Of a stretch of 64,000 nucleotides of DNA, positions 13,196 through 24,456 are shown piece by piece. Source of the stretch: Progne subis subis (taxonomy: Eukaryota > Chordata > Aves > Passeriformes > Hirundinidae); NCBI GenBank assembly GCA_022316685.1, contig JAKJHU010000083.1:1922001-1986000 (forward strand). Direction: 5' to 3'. The notes under the pieces were generated by a model. That model did not search any database. It saw nothing but the letters and a program-made list of their open reading frames with translations, and was not told the origin of the DNA. Numbering within the stretch: position 1 is the stretch's first letter; each line of letters opens with the position of its first letter. A program made the translations under genes and the position numbers.

Positions 13196-16100
13196 CCAGA
13201 TTGGTCTTGTGACATAGTAAGATACTGTGGAACTGTAGGTAGATGCTGTGTAGCTGAATAGGGAACTAAATCAGATTTTTATACATTTGAAACACCTTTA
13301 ATGACTGCTTCATTCCTTGTCCTTGACAAAGTTCAGTGAGTGGAGTGAGTTCATAGCAGGCTGCCTCTATGGCAACTGCATATTCTCTGGTGGTTTAATT
13401 TTAAATATGAATTGTTGAGCAAGAAATGCATCAATATTTCAGGTATTTGGAAGAGGCTCTGGCTGTAAGAGGCTGTTGCAGTGCCTGCAATGGGCAGCAT
13501 CCCTCCCACAGCTCTCCTCTCCCTGTGCCTTTTGGAAGCAGGGCTGGAGTTTCAGGTGGATGATTTCTTTCCTCCTCTTCTTTACCTACAGTGCAAAAAA
13601 AAATCATCAACAACAGCAGACAAATGTTACCTGATTTGGGGCAGGTTTGTATTTTAATTTCAGTCATGCTGGCAGCTCAGAGCTCTGAGGACTGGTTACA
13701 GCCTATTCCACACTCCGTGCCAAGAGGAGTAAGGCTTAACAGGAATTTTAGACTACAATTGAGTGGAATTCTGTAAATCAGAAACACCAAACAATTTCAT
13801 TCCTCAGCTCCCCTCAGTAAAAATAAATAAATAAATATTTACCATATGTATGAAATGAATGTCATTATGATAGGACTGCCTCTTCCTTTTTTTTAAAATA
13901 AGAAATAGTTCAAGCAGGGCATGGCTGAATTTCCTAGGCAGATTGAATAAAATGAAAACTGGGTTCTGTTTCACAACAAGCATATGCTAAGTAATTCTTA
14001 GACTTTGTTCTAGTCATGAAACTTTCAGTTTTTTTTTTTAGAGATACCGAGATAAATTTTTGCAGTCTGTGGCTCAACATCTGGGGAATATTGTGGAATA
14101 TTATACATTTTTATAAAAGTTGCTGGCTAAAGCCGCTACAAAATTGATTCTCTTTGAATGATTGAATGTCAGGTTTGTTTTCAAGCCTCAGATTGCTTAA
14201 CTTCAGTCCTCACTACTGTTTATTTTCAAAGCTGAAGTCATTTGTTGAAATGTGAATCATGCCAGAGTTTAGCTCTGGAGATTGCCTCATGTTCAAGTAG
14301 AAAGACTGACTTTAGAGTAGTAACATCTCACTAATTAACAGTTAATGAATATTTTGGTTATCTCACTAACACATATGTGCAGAGGACTTGGAGTAAGGAG
14401 TAGAAGGGTCTGTCTCGGTCTCTGTGGTTTCCCAGTTCCATTTCTTCTCTCAAAGAAGCACCAGTTGCTATTAGGGCATCTCTTGGGGGAGGTTTAATCT
14501 CTGAATGGCCAAGTTACCATTTGAATTTGAAGAAAATAAGTATTCAAACTTGTTTTCCACTGTCCAAAAGGGATGGACAATGTAGCCCAGATAATTCTAT
14601 TTAAATTAGCTGTGTCATGTGATGTCCAATAATGCATTTACCTCTCCTGTTCCTGCATCAGAGACAAAACCCAGGACCTCATCCTGTTCCCAGCAGAGTT
14701 CAGCCAGAACAATCCCATTGAATTCATGGGGACCAGAGTTGGAGTTTGAAGTGTTTTCTGCAGTGGTGAATCTCTAGTTTTTCAGAGAGGCATTGAAGCT
14801 GTCTGCTGAAGTGAGCTGGGTGTTTTCCTCCCGAGGCAGGTCCCTGATCGTGAGACCTTCCTCCCTGCTCTGGCACAAGTCTCCTGAGTTTTCCCATAAA
14901 ACATCTCCAGAATCTCCAAAGCTTTCAAGGGGTGATGCTCACAATCCTCTTTATGGGATTCCAAAATAAATTTGGAAAGACGATCAAGTGATTAATGATA
15001 TTTCTGTAAATTAGGTTTGTATTTAATATATATACTTTTAGTATCGGCAAAAATATTTGGTAACACTAAGCTGAGTGTGCACCTCCTAGAACAGAACAAT
15101 GGATTCCAAACTTAATCTTTCCTGTGTATTTATTGCAAGAATGCAGTTAAAATAATAATAATTATAATACAAATGCTTTCTTCCTCCTTTTCTTCTTCCC
15201 AATTGCATGTTTATGGTTGGTCAATATTTTAGTGTGTGATTTCAGTATAAACAGTTCTACCATCCATTATCCATATCATTGAGAAATATCTTAAAGAAAT
15301 ATCCTTATTCCTTATGAACTGCTGCCCAAGGCAGTGTCTTCATTTGATTATTGAGAAATTTTGGCCATCCACTATTGAAACCATAGTGGAAATAAATTGT
15401 TCATATATGTATTGATATTGCTTTCATGGGTGAGGTAGATTTTGTGTAATAAAATATAATTTTGTTAGATGTTGGAAATGGACAACGCTGCTCTTCCTTT
15501 AACACCTGAACTGATGTTCTGTGGTGTTCAGGTTTTGAATTGTGCAGCAAATTTTTCCTTGGACATGAAAAAAAGCGGGAAACATACTCTAAGCTTTGGC
15601 TTGGGCAAAGGAAATGCAGAGAGGCTGATCCTTCAACAACGTCAGAGTGTTAAAATAATTCCTTTTTATCCACAGATTTATCTTTTTTGTTGAAATTCTC
15701 TTTTAGTCCAAAGCAGATACATTCAGCCTGAGGGATAAGGCTTCTTACATTGCTGTTTGTAAGGCCTGGATCAGTGAATTCACTTCTGTTTTGTCACAGC
15801 AGTCCTGGTGCATAATAATTGCTCGTAAACGCTCCTTCGCATTAATTATTTCATATCAAGTCAGTCTAGAGAAAGGAAAACTGGTTAAGAAACCAACCAG
15901 ACACTCAAATATCTGACAATAGCAGTCTCCAGTGCCCTGATACTTTAAAACCAATGTCAACTTCCTAATCACAGTGTTCCAAATAAACCAGTTTTTCTAA
16001 AATAACTACTCAGATAAAGATGAACATGAGTGGTTGTTGGGAAGTTGTTCACATGGAAATTAATTTCCACTGGCGTTGTTGACCTTGAGAGCAAAGTTGT

Positions 16101-16418
16101 ACCTGATTAATAGGATTCCTTTTCTATTATTTAACAACTGTGAAACGTGTGCTTGAGAATGTTCCATCTTTCCAGTGCCCTTTCACTTCATTGTGCTTTT
16201 CCTACAGAATACTGTGGGATGGGATGAAGAATACAGGGATGGCAAGGAAGGGGAATTGTGCATGTGCAACAGGTAGATGTAATTAGAGTATTTGTGTGTT
16301 TTAATTAGTATATTTGTGTGTTTTCAAGACATTGAAGGCAATAAAGGAAGTCTTCTATAGACACTGATTACAGAGACATAAATCCTTGATTTTTCCCTCC
16401 TTTTTTTTTTCTCTGCAG

Positions 16419-16476
16419 GGCCAAGGCTTTTCGTGGAAAAAAGGTCCATGGAGAGTACGACATAAAGGTGGAACAG
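16419..16476 (+). CDS. SYN2: Synapsin II, exon 2 (start of C domain)
   Basis: Synapsin II is a phosphoprotein on the cytosolic face of synaptic vesicles. It binds ATP and tethers vesicles in the reserve pool. This 58-bp exon follows a T-rich tract and CTCTGCAG acceptor and ends at CAG|GTAACT. The first base completes a split Trp codon from exon 1. The next 19 codons read AKAFRGKKVHGEYDIKVEQ, matching the synapsin core around the start of the C domain. RGKKV followed by Y-D-I-K fits synapsin II better than I or III. Exon 1, with the A and B domains and the start codon, is outside the window. The next exon joins in phase 0. Confidence 0.95.
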
Positions 16477-16561
16477 GTAACTGACTTAACCTGGATGTTA
16501 TTTTTCTATCTGTGCATTTATAGAAACACTTCTATTTAATACATGTATATAATACCCCCCT

Positions 16562-16690
16562 AGAGGGATTTAAAAGCTGTGTGGATGTGGCACCTGGGGA
16601 CATGGTTTGGTGGTGGCCTTGGACTAATGATGATGGAGATTATCTGAGGGGGCTTTTCCAACCTCAATGATTCGATGGTTCTCTGTGCAT
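16562..16690 (+). mobile_element. CR1-type LINE 3' end fragment
   Basis: The series GGGATTTAAAAGC..TGTGGATGTGGC, ACATGGTTTGGTGGTGG and CTTTTCCAACCTCAATGATTC matches the conserved 3' untranslated end of avian CR1 elements. Only the terminal part is present, as is usual for 5'-truncated CR1 copies. Family assignment is from motif recognition without alignment. Confidence 0.8.
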
Positions 16691-16746
16691 ACATATACAG
16701 ATAAATTCACAATCTCTGTATCCCAAACCCCTCACAATTAAGGAAA

Positions 16747-16990
16747 TGTGATGGTTTGGGCTGGGGCAGAGTTAGTTTCCCCCCCTGTAGCTGCTGTGGG
16801 GTTTGGTTTCCTCTGTTTCCACTCACAGCTTTGGCTTTATCTCTTGAATTCTGTTTATCCCAACCCCAAAAATTCCCACTTTTACCCTTCTAGTTCCTTC
16901 CCCATCCCTCTGGGTGGGAATAAATGTGGTGATGAGCTGCCAGCTGGGGTTAAACCACAACAGCCCTTTTTTGGCACCCAAAGTGGGCTC
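16747..16990 (+). mobile_element. ERV fragment: LTR plus primer-binding site
   Basis: The sequence opens TGTGATGGTTTGGGCTGG, has an AATAAA near 16920 and reaches an LTR-like end ACCACAACA at 16962. About 9 bp on, TGGCACCCAAAGTGGGCTC (from 16972) resembles the tRNA-complementary primer-binding site and leader found after avian ERV 5' LTRs. Recognisable similarity stops within about 30 bp, so the internal genes are missing. The exact left border is uncertain. Confidence 0.65.
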
Positions 16991-18968
16991 TTCTTAGGGG
17001 ATTTTGACCATAATTTTCACAGCATGGAAAACATCTTGTATTCAGATGTTGTTGCTTAGAGACTGCAAAGTTCCCAGACACTCCATGAATTACGTGTGGC
17101 AGCTCTGTATCTCTAATTCCCCACTCAGGAATATAAATGTGCTCTGGGTGCAGTGCTGGCTTCTGGGGGTTAAAAAAAAAATAAAATCATAATAAATAGG
17201 AATAAATATGGAGATATAATTTTGGGTGCTCTAGAATTATGGTTATTTTATTTAAGATGGAACTAGGGATTTAAGGAAATCTTTTTACTGCTTTTGAATC
17301 TTGAATTCCTCAAATAGATGCTGCTGTACAGGGCATCAGCCCTTGACTTGTTGTCATTGGATTTTCGAGGAGTGATGGAAAATTCTCATTAACTGTGTGG
17401 ATGCAGCTGATCTAAATTCACTGTAATGGTCCAGCACCCACCCTTTACACCACGCAATATCTGAATGAATAGCTAAATATCTGATGCCCTTGGCTTGGGA
17501 ACATGGAAAGCTTTGCCAGGGAACTTCAGGAGTCATGAGGGAGAGGCAGCAAAAGGATTTGTCCATTCACGCCTAGGTCAGAGCAGGCAGCTGACAGCAC
17601 ACACCCCATCTCTTTAACAGGAGCAAAAACTCAGGGTGAACTTGGAATTCCCTTCCTGTGCTGCACAGTGGGACCACAGCTTTAATCAGAGAGAGACTGG
17701 AAGTTCCTGAGCCACACAAATCCCTTTGTTGTACATCAACATACAAATAACAACTGCTGCAGTGCCCTGCTGCCATTTATTATATCAGTAATCATTTAAT
17801 TTTTACCCTGTATTTCTCAATGTACAGTGTCTCCTATCACACCCAAAGCTTTTAAAATGATTTATTAAGTGGAGATGCCCGTTCTGAGTGTTGGGGTCAG
17901 TTGGTTGAGTTTGATATTTTTAGTTCCTATACAAATATTTCTTTCTCTCCCCATCTGCAGTGTTTTTGCAGTAGTTTGGAAGCATCCCCTGTGCTGTGCC
18001 AGTGATCCCAGAGGTGTGAGGGTGTCTGGGTTTAGTGAGGAGATCTCCGTGCTGCAAACCAAGCCCTCAGCGAGGTGCAGCAGTGGGAGGAGGAGTTCAG
18101 CACTCCCTTCCCTGAGCAGCAGGGTGTGAAATTCTCCCAAATCTGCCTGAGGAGGACTTGCAGGGATTCCATTTCTCAGGAACAGACTAATGAGCATTGT
18201 GGCACTCTCTATTCTGTGCTGCTCTCCGGGGCAGCAAAGACACTTTTATTTATCCACCAGAAGACAGTTGGCTGCATTTCAATTCTTCTGCTGGGTAATG
18301 TTATTGTGAAGTGCCTTGAGAGTTTAAGCTGGTGAAAGGCTGGGGATAAATGAAAAATATCCTGTCCTTTCCTTTCAAATAACTGCAGACTCAGAGTATG
18401 GGAGCGGCTCCCTTTAAATTCCACATTTCCAGTGTGAGAAGACTTTTGAAAAAGTGCTTCGATTGAGAATTCGGTGAGACAATTGCTCATTAGCACCACA
18501 TCTTTTAAAAAGAAGAGTAAATGCACATGAAGAAAATTGAGAGGGGCGAGCAGTATGAGGAGGCACTCAATTCTATAAGAAAATGTTGCTTAAATTCTGC
18601 TTTTGTGCTGTTTTCTTCAAAACTTTACATCAGTGTTGAGCCTGTATTAATCTCTTTGATAACATTGTGCAAAGCAAAAACATAATCCCTACTTTTCTAT
18701 GTAGACATGGAAGAGTAAATCCTCTTGCTATGGCCCCACAATCCATTCTGACAACATTTTTTTTTTTACCTTTTGCTCTCTTTGGATTAAAACCTTTTAA
18801 AATGCAATGTGTGGTACTTCACAAAGTACAGCTGGATCAATCAATGTCCTCTCGGTGCTCGTTTTTTTTCAAATGTATCCTGTCAGCACTTCAGGGCTGA
18901 AAATAAGGGAGTTAGGAAAATAAAGGTAAAATAAATCAGACTAACTAATGGGAGTCTTTTCTTCATAG

Positions 18969-19060
18969 GCAGAATTTTCAGAAATCAACTTGATAGCCCA
19001 TGCTGATGGCAATTATGCAGTTGATATCCAAGTTATCCGAAATGGCACGAAGGTTGTCAG
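18969..19060 (+). CDS. SYN2: Synapsin II, exon 3 (C domain)
   Basis: This 92-bp exon lies between CTTCATAG|GCAGAA and GTCAG|GTAAGG. It starts in phase 0 and ends after AG of a split Arg codon completed by the next exon. It encodes [20 protein letters not shown] and then [10 protein letters not shown](R), a core segment of the N-terminal subdomain of the C domain, the ATP-grasp-like fold. The [10 protein letters not shown] stretch separates synapsin II from synapsin I (AHANGGFSVD) and synapsin III. Codon use is A/T-rich at third positions, unlike the following exon. Confidence 0.97.
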
Positions 19061-19897
19061 GTAAGGAAAACTGAATGGAATAACAGCAAAAAGCAATAAA
19101 TGGCATCATGTGTGGATGGGAAAGGTGCTGAGTGCTTTGGTTGTGTTGGTGGATTCTGAGTGATGCTCCTCAGGGAAAGCAGAAAATAAAATATCTGATT
19201 TGTGACAACCTCTTTGTGACAGGGAGGACACATCTTGACATTTTAATCATGGGGAAAATGGATTTATTAAGGGAGTGAAGTCCAGAAAAAAGAATACACA
19301 GTTGGTAGTTGGGATTATTGGTTTGGGGTTTATGCTTGCTACAGAAAGAGCCAGATTTGGAGATTTTGTACCTGCCAGACTTTCCCAGAATAGCAGAATT
19401 TATTTCCAACATGGAATATTTTCTATTGAAACATACAAAGTCATAACAGCCCTCTCAGGGCAATTCCTGGAATATTTCAGCCCATTTGAAACATTTCAGT
19501 TTAAACACCTCAGATTTCCCAGCTGTTTTGTCTAAAAAGGATGATGCCAGTGAAGGCAGGGTAAATTTAACCTCTGTTTTTTTCAGTGAGGACATCAACA
19601 GCCTCATAAATGTGAAGGGAAAAAACAGGGCAAAGTAAAACCTAGGAAAGTGTTAGGAAAGTTATATCAGCAAAATTATTATATTGGCAAAATTACTAGC
19701 AAAATTACATCTAATATTTTATTTAAATTGTGAGAATTGCTTGTATTTTGGCTGGTGCAGTTATGTGTGAGTGAATTGTAGCAGTTGTTTGGCTGAAAAA
19801 TTGAATTTAAAGGCAGAGCCACACAAGCATGTCCTGGACCTTCCTGGTTTGCAGAACATGTCTCCGAATAAAAGATTTGAAAATATCTACTTATTCA

Positions 19898-19900
<3 letters not shown>

Positions 19901-19944
<44 letters not shown>
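19901..19944 (+). repeat. Poly(A) run A44 with upstream AATAAA
   Basis: A run of 44 A starts 28 bp after AATAAA (19867-19872). This is the spacing of an mRNA cleavage site, so it may be the tail of a retroposed transcript. The sequence to its left is not recognisable as any gene. Confidence 0.8.
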
Positions 19945-19945
<1 letters not shown>

Positions 19946-21433
19946 CCCAGAACAAAACTCCAGGAAAAAATATTCAAAATAAGTTTATGCTTCAAAATTC
20001 CAGCTCTTTAAATCTTTGGCATGTTTTAAAAATATTGCAGTTTAATACAAAAACAATGATCTCATGCCAAATCCGCAACATTATTTCCTTAGAAGAGTGA
20101 GAGATTTGAATTTTCTTAGGGTTGATGGAATTTTTTTACCCAATGATGGAAATTTAGGAGCCAAGAAATCTTGTTCGCTGCTCCCCAGTGGCTTTTCTGT
20201 AGTATTCCAAAAAGTATTCCAAAAAGTATTTTTAAAATTATTGAGGCCAAGTTACTATCAAAACATATCAGGAGAAAATAAGGGCTGGGAACCTCCAGAA
20301 AACATCTCCAAAGCTTTGCAGGACATGAGAAAACTTGGTAAAAGTGCTGTTTATGTTAGGAAAAAAAAAAGACCCTTGTGACATCAGATAACTCTGAGAA
20401 TGAGATAACAAGGGATTTTATAATATTGTAGTTTTATGGGCAATTTATTTACCCAAATAGAACTACCTGAAGATGATAATTTTCCCTCATCTGGTGTGAG
20501 ATACCTGGGGGTGTGGCTTGTGGTGTGAGAGGGAGGTGCAGACATGACGGGAGAGTGGTTCTCTGTTTCTGTGATAATTGAAGATATTTGTTATCTATTT
20601 GAGGCCCAAAGTGACCTTCTATCATAGATTTATGAGCAAATTACTACTTAGCAAAATCATGGAAATTTCAATGACAAAATTTTGCTGGTTTAGCTTAGGA
20701 GGAAGAAAAAATATTAACAGGCACCAACTTGTTTGTTTTTTGTGAATGAAAATCATACCATGAAAAATTATATTTTCTGTAACATAATGCTGAGATTTTT
20801 GGAACTTGATGCTTGAGCCATGATTAAAATTTTTCTCCTGACCTTCATCTGTATACAGCTACCCCATCCAGCATTAATTACAGAACTAGAACAATTATGG
20901 GAATGTATCATATTCCTTTGAGGAGCTTTTGCAAAGCAAACCCTGTTTCTTGATTTTTAGTGTTTAAAAAGTACATTCCCTCCCTTCTGCGATTGTTTCA
21001 TGCAGTTGGTCTTTGAGAGGACACCTTCTGTTCTTTTATTTGAAACAACAGTGGTGTCTGGGATGTGTTATCCCCCTTATTTAATAATTAAAAGTTGCCT
21101 CTTTCTTTCACTGAGGGATCTGAAACTTTGATGAAGGCATCATTATTCCTCTAAGTATTACATTCATGATGGGCCAGTAAATTGGATTTCCATGTTCCAA
21201 ACTCTTGGCACCGCCACGAAACCTCGATCCAAACATCTCATTGTTTTTAGGAATCTAAAAAATTCCTATGGATTTTAGGCAAGGATTTCTTTACAGGTTT
21301 TGCTCATTGAGCTTCAGTGCCGTTTCAACAACCCTTCACAGCAAAACTAGTGTTGCTTTTGCCAAATCACCCAGGTTTGGTGGGTTTTGTTTTTGTTTTT
21401 TTAATTTTTACAATGGCAGTGGTAAAACGCTGA

Positions 21434-21600
21434 CACAGGGTGCCCAGAGAAGCTATGGGTGCCCCATTAATGGATGTGTCCAAGGCCAGGTTGGACAGGG
21501 TTTGGAGCAACCTGGGATAGTGGAAGGTGCCCTGCCTTCCACTAGAAAACAAAATGAGCTTTAAAAGCTAGCTCCCAACCCAAACAGTTCTATGACTCTT
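21434..21600 (+). mobile_element. CR1-type LINE 3' end fragment
   Basis: Motifs GGTGCCCAGAGAAGC, CCAAGGCCAGGTTGGAC, TTGGAGCAACCTGGGATAGT and GGAAGGTGCCCTGCC, ending in CCCAACCCAAACAGTTCTATGAC, are the standard 3' end of a common bird CR1 subfamily. The segment just before the terminal tail is partly deleted or diverged. Confidence 0.88.
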
Positions 21601-22510
21601 GAAATTTAAGAATCCAGCTAATCTACTTTCACTATTGAATCCAAGCTGGGATCTCAGAACTGCTAAAGCAATTTTAACATGGATTTTAATTGTTTTGTTG
21701 ATTTTGTTCTAGCAGACTGAGACTTCCGAATCATTTTGTAATCTTCAGTGTCTCACTCCAGTAAACAGATTGTATTTATTCAAGACATGTAAATAGTTTC
21801 ACCAATTTACTGAGCTAATTTAATTTTCCTGCAGTTATACCTCTTTGAGGAGGTTTAAATATTCAAGCCAGTCAAGGTTTTTTCCCCAATAAAATTGGAA
21901 TGCAAAAAAGATTCTTTCAACAGTCCAATTTAGGAGTGAACTGTCCCTTTTCTGGAGGCCCTGTCCTGTTGGTTTGTGTTTTCTGTTTCCCATAACCTCC
22001 TCCAGTAAGAAAATGTCAGGGTTGGAGTAAGGTGAAGATGGTATCAGATTGTTGGCAAGGGTGTGGGGAGCAGGAGGGGAAATGCTGATCAGGTACCAGA
22101 GAGAAAAGGGAGAAATGCAGCTGTAAATCTAAAAATTCATTTTGACAAATCTCTTGATCAAAAGTTCAGCTGTGATTCTCTCCATTGTGGTCTGATTCCT
22201 TTTGTCAGCAACGTGGTTGCTTCATCCCTTACTGCCCTTAAAACAGCCTGACAATAATTGTGTAAAAAAATAAATAAATAAAATATTGTTCTCCAAAAGC
22301 CCAAGTTTGTGGCAGAGCCCTTTGCCTGCTTTAGTTTTGCTTGTCACTGCTCAGAAACTGGAGAACACAAACCAAGGACATACCTAGAGGTTATAGATGT
22401 GATTTATCTGTCAGCAGGAAAACAACCTGAAATCCATGATAATTTCTCTCTCCCCTTACTGGAACCCCATTATTGAGGGGATGCTGAACAGATCAAGGGT
22501 GTTGCAGGTT

Positions 22511-22619
22511 TTCATGAAGCCATCATGGCTCTTTCCACCTTTTATCACTTCCCTTTGGTTTGAGTGTTTTTCATGAAGCCATCATGGGTCTTTCCACATT
22601 TTATCACTTCCCTTTGGTT
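22511..22619. repeat. Direct duplication, 59-bp spacing
   Basis: A segment beginning TTCATGAAGCCATCATGG and ending CACTTCCCTTTGGTTTG occurs at 22511 and again from 22570, with only a few differences. Confidence 0.9.
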
Positions 22620-22722
22620 TGCTGTTCTTCCAGCCCTTCCCTGCTTCACCCGCCAGCCATTTTCCCCCCTCTGCACATTTTGCTGTTGAAAGAAAACTGT
22701 AGGTTTCTTATCTTCTTTCTTC

Positions 22723-23665
22723 TGTTAGAGCCGGGATTAATACTCAGGAGACACAGTGTTCATGTTCATACTCAGTTGTTTATTAATTCTTATCTCTAGT
22801 AGAGTCTCACAAGCTGTGAGCTCTAGCTAACAAAGTAGAAAATGGCTCTGTCTCTAACTTTTTCCAGGGTCTTCTAAGTATAAATTATCCAATTATGAGA
22901 TGACACCTAAATTATTTTTACTTTTAACCCAATAACCAAGCACCTGTGGTCCTCAATGCCTTTTTTTCCTACCCAACTATCATACACTACCCAAACCCAT
23001 GAAGAAGAAAGTGAAAGAAAAACTTAGCATATGCCCTAAATCCTCCATCTTGCTTTATATATTACTATTTACTAAACCCTTAAACTCTGAGTTTTGCATC
23101 CTGTGATATCACACACTTCTATTCAAACTCCACACCCACAATCCCAGTGCTGTCACTCAGTTTTGGGAAGCCTTCTCCATGGCCTCAGGTCAAATACAGT
23201 GTTTTCTTGGGTGCCAGTGCCCATCAGCACAGAAAGTCTAAAATTCTCAGTGCCCAGGGTTGTTGGAATTCTGTAAACTTGGATTTTGGGATTTTCGTAT
23301 ATAGTACTACATATGAGTCAAGATGGAGGATTTTGGGTATTGTCTGAGTCCTTCTTCTTCACCGTCTTCCTTCTTCTTCATGGGTTTGGGTGTTTTTCTG
23401 TGAAAGAGGTCCGCATGTGGGCCTTGGGTGGTCATTACTGGGTCAAAAGTATAAATAATATAGGTGTCATCTCGTTATTGAGGGATTATCACTTAAATAA
23501 CCTTGGAAAGAGTTAGAAGCTCTCCATTTTACCCCATTTTTCTAGCTTGATAGTTAAGCTCATGGCTGGTGAGTCTGTAAATAACGTAACTTAGATAAGA
23601 AACAATAAACATCCAAGTCCGAACTCGAATCTACGTTTCTGGTGTCTTTCACCCTGACCCTAGCA
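22723..23665. mobile_element. LTR-like foldback element (two diverged LTR-like arms, inverted)
   Basis: The ends are TGTTAGAGCCGGG and CCCTGACCCTAGCA. The left ~450 bp, read on the minus strand, resembles the right ~450 bp on the plus strand through many ordered blocks: CAAGATGGAGGATTT, CTTCATGGGTTTGGGT, AATAATWTAGGTGTCATCTC and AATAAACA near the outer ends. Each arm therefore reads like an LTR whose 3' end points outwards. The right arm carries TATAAATAATATAGG near 23450 and AATAAA near 23605. No clear target-site duplication was found. It may be two LTRs inserted head to head, or a foldback derivative. Confidence 0.7.
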
Positions 23666-23722
23666 GAGATAAAGAACCCTGAGCTGTACCAGATGATCAC
23701 CCCTGTGCCTGTTTCTCGGCAG

Positions 23723-23879
23723 GTCGTTCCGGCCCGACTTCGTGCTGGTGCGGCAGCATTCCTACAGCATGGCGGAGAACGAGGACTTCCGCAACCTGAT
23801 CATCGGGATGCAGTATGCCGGCATCCCCAGCGTCAACTCCCTCGAGTCCATCTACAACTTCTGTGACAAGCCCTGGGTG
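23723..23879 (+). CDS. SYN2: Synapsin II, exon 4 (C domain)
   Basis: This 157-bp exon lies between CTCGGCAG|G and GTG|GTGAGT. Its first base completes the Arg codon left split by exon 3. It encodes 52 residues, [20 protein letters not shown] through [20 protein letters not shown] to [18 protein letters not shown] is a signature of the synapsin C domain. The [10 protein letters not shown] form and the [14 protein letters not shown] segment point to synapsin II. The exon ends in phase 0. It is strikingly G+C-rich at third positions beside an A+T-rich intron and an A/T-rich exon 3. An LTR-like element ends 57 bp upstream and a dispersed repeat starts 61 bp downstream. Confidence 0.98.
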
Positions 23880-23940
23880 GTGAGTGCTGCTGGGGCCTTG
23901 GGCTGGCTCCCCAGGACAGAGGATAGGCAAGGTTAGGCTA

Positions 23941-24144
23941 GAATTTTGGGGTTTACAGAAGGGTGTTGGATTTGCCGTGTTCAAGTGAAGTCAGAGGCCT
24001 GTGTGTGTCCAGGGCAGCCAGAGAACAAACAAACAGGTGCTTTTCCTCCATGCAGAGCTCTCTTAAGAATAAAAAAACCTGCATAAAAAACCTGCATTAA
24101 AAAAGCTGCATTAAAAAAAAAATGCATTAAAAAAACTGAATAAA
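23941..24144. repeat. Dispersed repeat, copy 1
   Basis: It shares an ordered series of blocks with 33092-33265: GAATTTTGGGGTTTACAGAA, GGGTGTTGGATTTGC, GAAGTCAGAGG, GTCCAGGGCAGC, GGTGCTTTTCCTCC and TCTTAAGAATAAAAAACCTGC. Here the A-rich end has grown into several CCTGCATTAAAAAA units. The plus orientation ends A-rich after an AATAAA, like a retroposon. Read the other way it could be the U5 part of an LTR, because an LTR-like R region follows on the minus strand. Confidence 0.8.
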
Positions 24145-24456
24145 GAGAATAAAGTGAGGATTTATTGAAGGCCTTCACCAGGCTCACCTTGGGCAGTCAG
24201 AGCCTCCCAGGGGCTGCACTCAGCACGGACAATCGTCACGGGTTTTTTCAGACAGTTATCAATTCGGTTCATTTACATATCAGGGGTCAATACTCCAATT
24301 ACAGCTGCAGGTAATTAAGTCATTTACCCCGAGTTTGCTCCTCCCCATTCATTTTTGTTTATATTCTTTGGGGCCTGAGGCAGTGAGGTGTCCTTGAATT
24401 CCAGGCCTGGAGAGGAATTGTTTTCTCTGACCAAAACCTGATGACAGTAACTAACA
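24140..24456 (-). mobile_element. Degraded LTR fragment, minus orientation
   Basis: On the minus strand it starts TGTTAGTTACTGTCATC and reaches CTGCCCAAGGTGAGCC, GAAGGCC and TTCAATAAATCC, an R-region-like stretch with a polyadenylation hexamer. The same R-like motif occurs at 36612-36660. The 3' border is not clear and may include the neighbouring repeat at 23941-24144. Confidence 0.5.

Larger units (their letters stand above)
1..16418 (+). other. SYN2: SYN2 intron 1, 3' part (partial)
   Basis: No exon is recognisable before the acceptor at 16417-16418, so this is the distal part of the intron between SYN2 exon 1, which lies outside the window, and the exon at 16419. Open frames here are short and show no recognisable protein family. 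Specific content is listed separately: an A/T-rich tract near 380-451, a 28-bp duplication at 1464-1519, a 51-bp minisatellite at 6841-7196, an A41 run at 7512-7552 and an A/T-only tract near 12940-13195. Between these I see only ordinary A+T-rich intron sequence with scattered poly-T and poly-A runs. Confidence 0.8.
16477..18968 (+). other. SYN2: SYN2 intron 2
   Basis: A 2492-bp intron with GTAACT donor and CTTCATAG acceptor. It holds a CR1 3' end (16562-16690), an ERV LTR/primer-binding-site fragment (16747-16990) and otherwise unremarkable A+T-rich sequence. Confidence 0.9.
19061..23722 (+). other. SYN2: SYN2 intron 3
   Basis: A 4662-bp intron with GTAAGG donor and TTTCTCGGCAG acceptor. 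It contains an A44 run behind a polyadenylation hexamer, a CR1 3' end, a 59-bp duplication, and a large LTR-like inverted repeat that ends 57 bp before the next exon. The rest is plain A+T-rich sequence. Confidence 0.9.
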
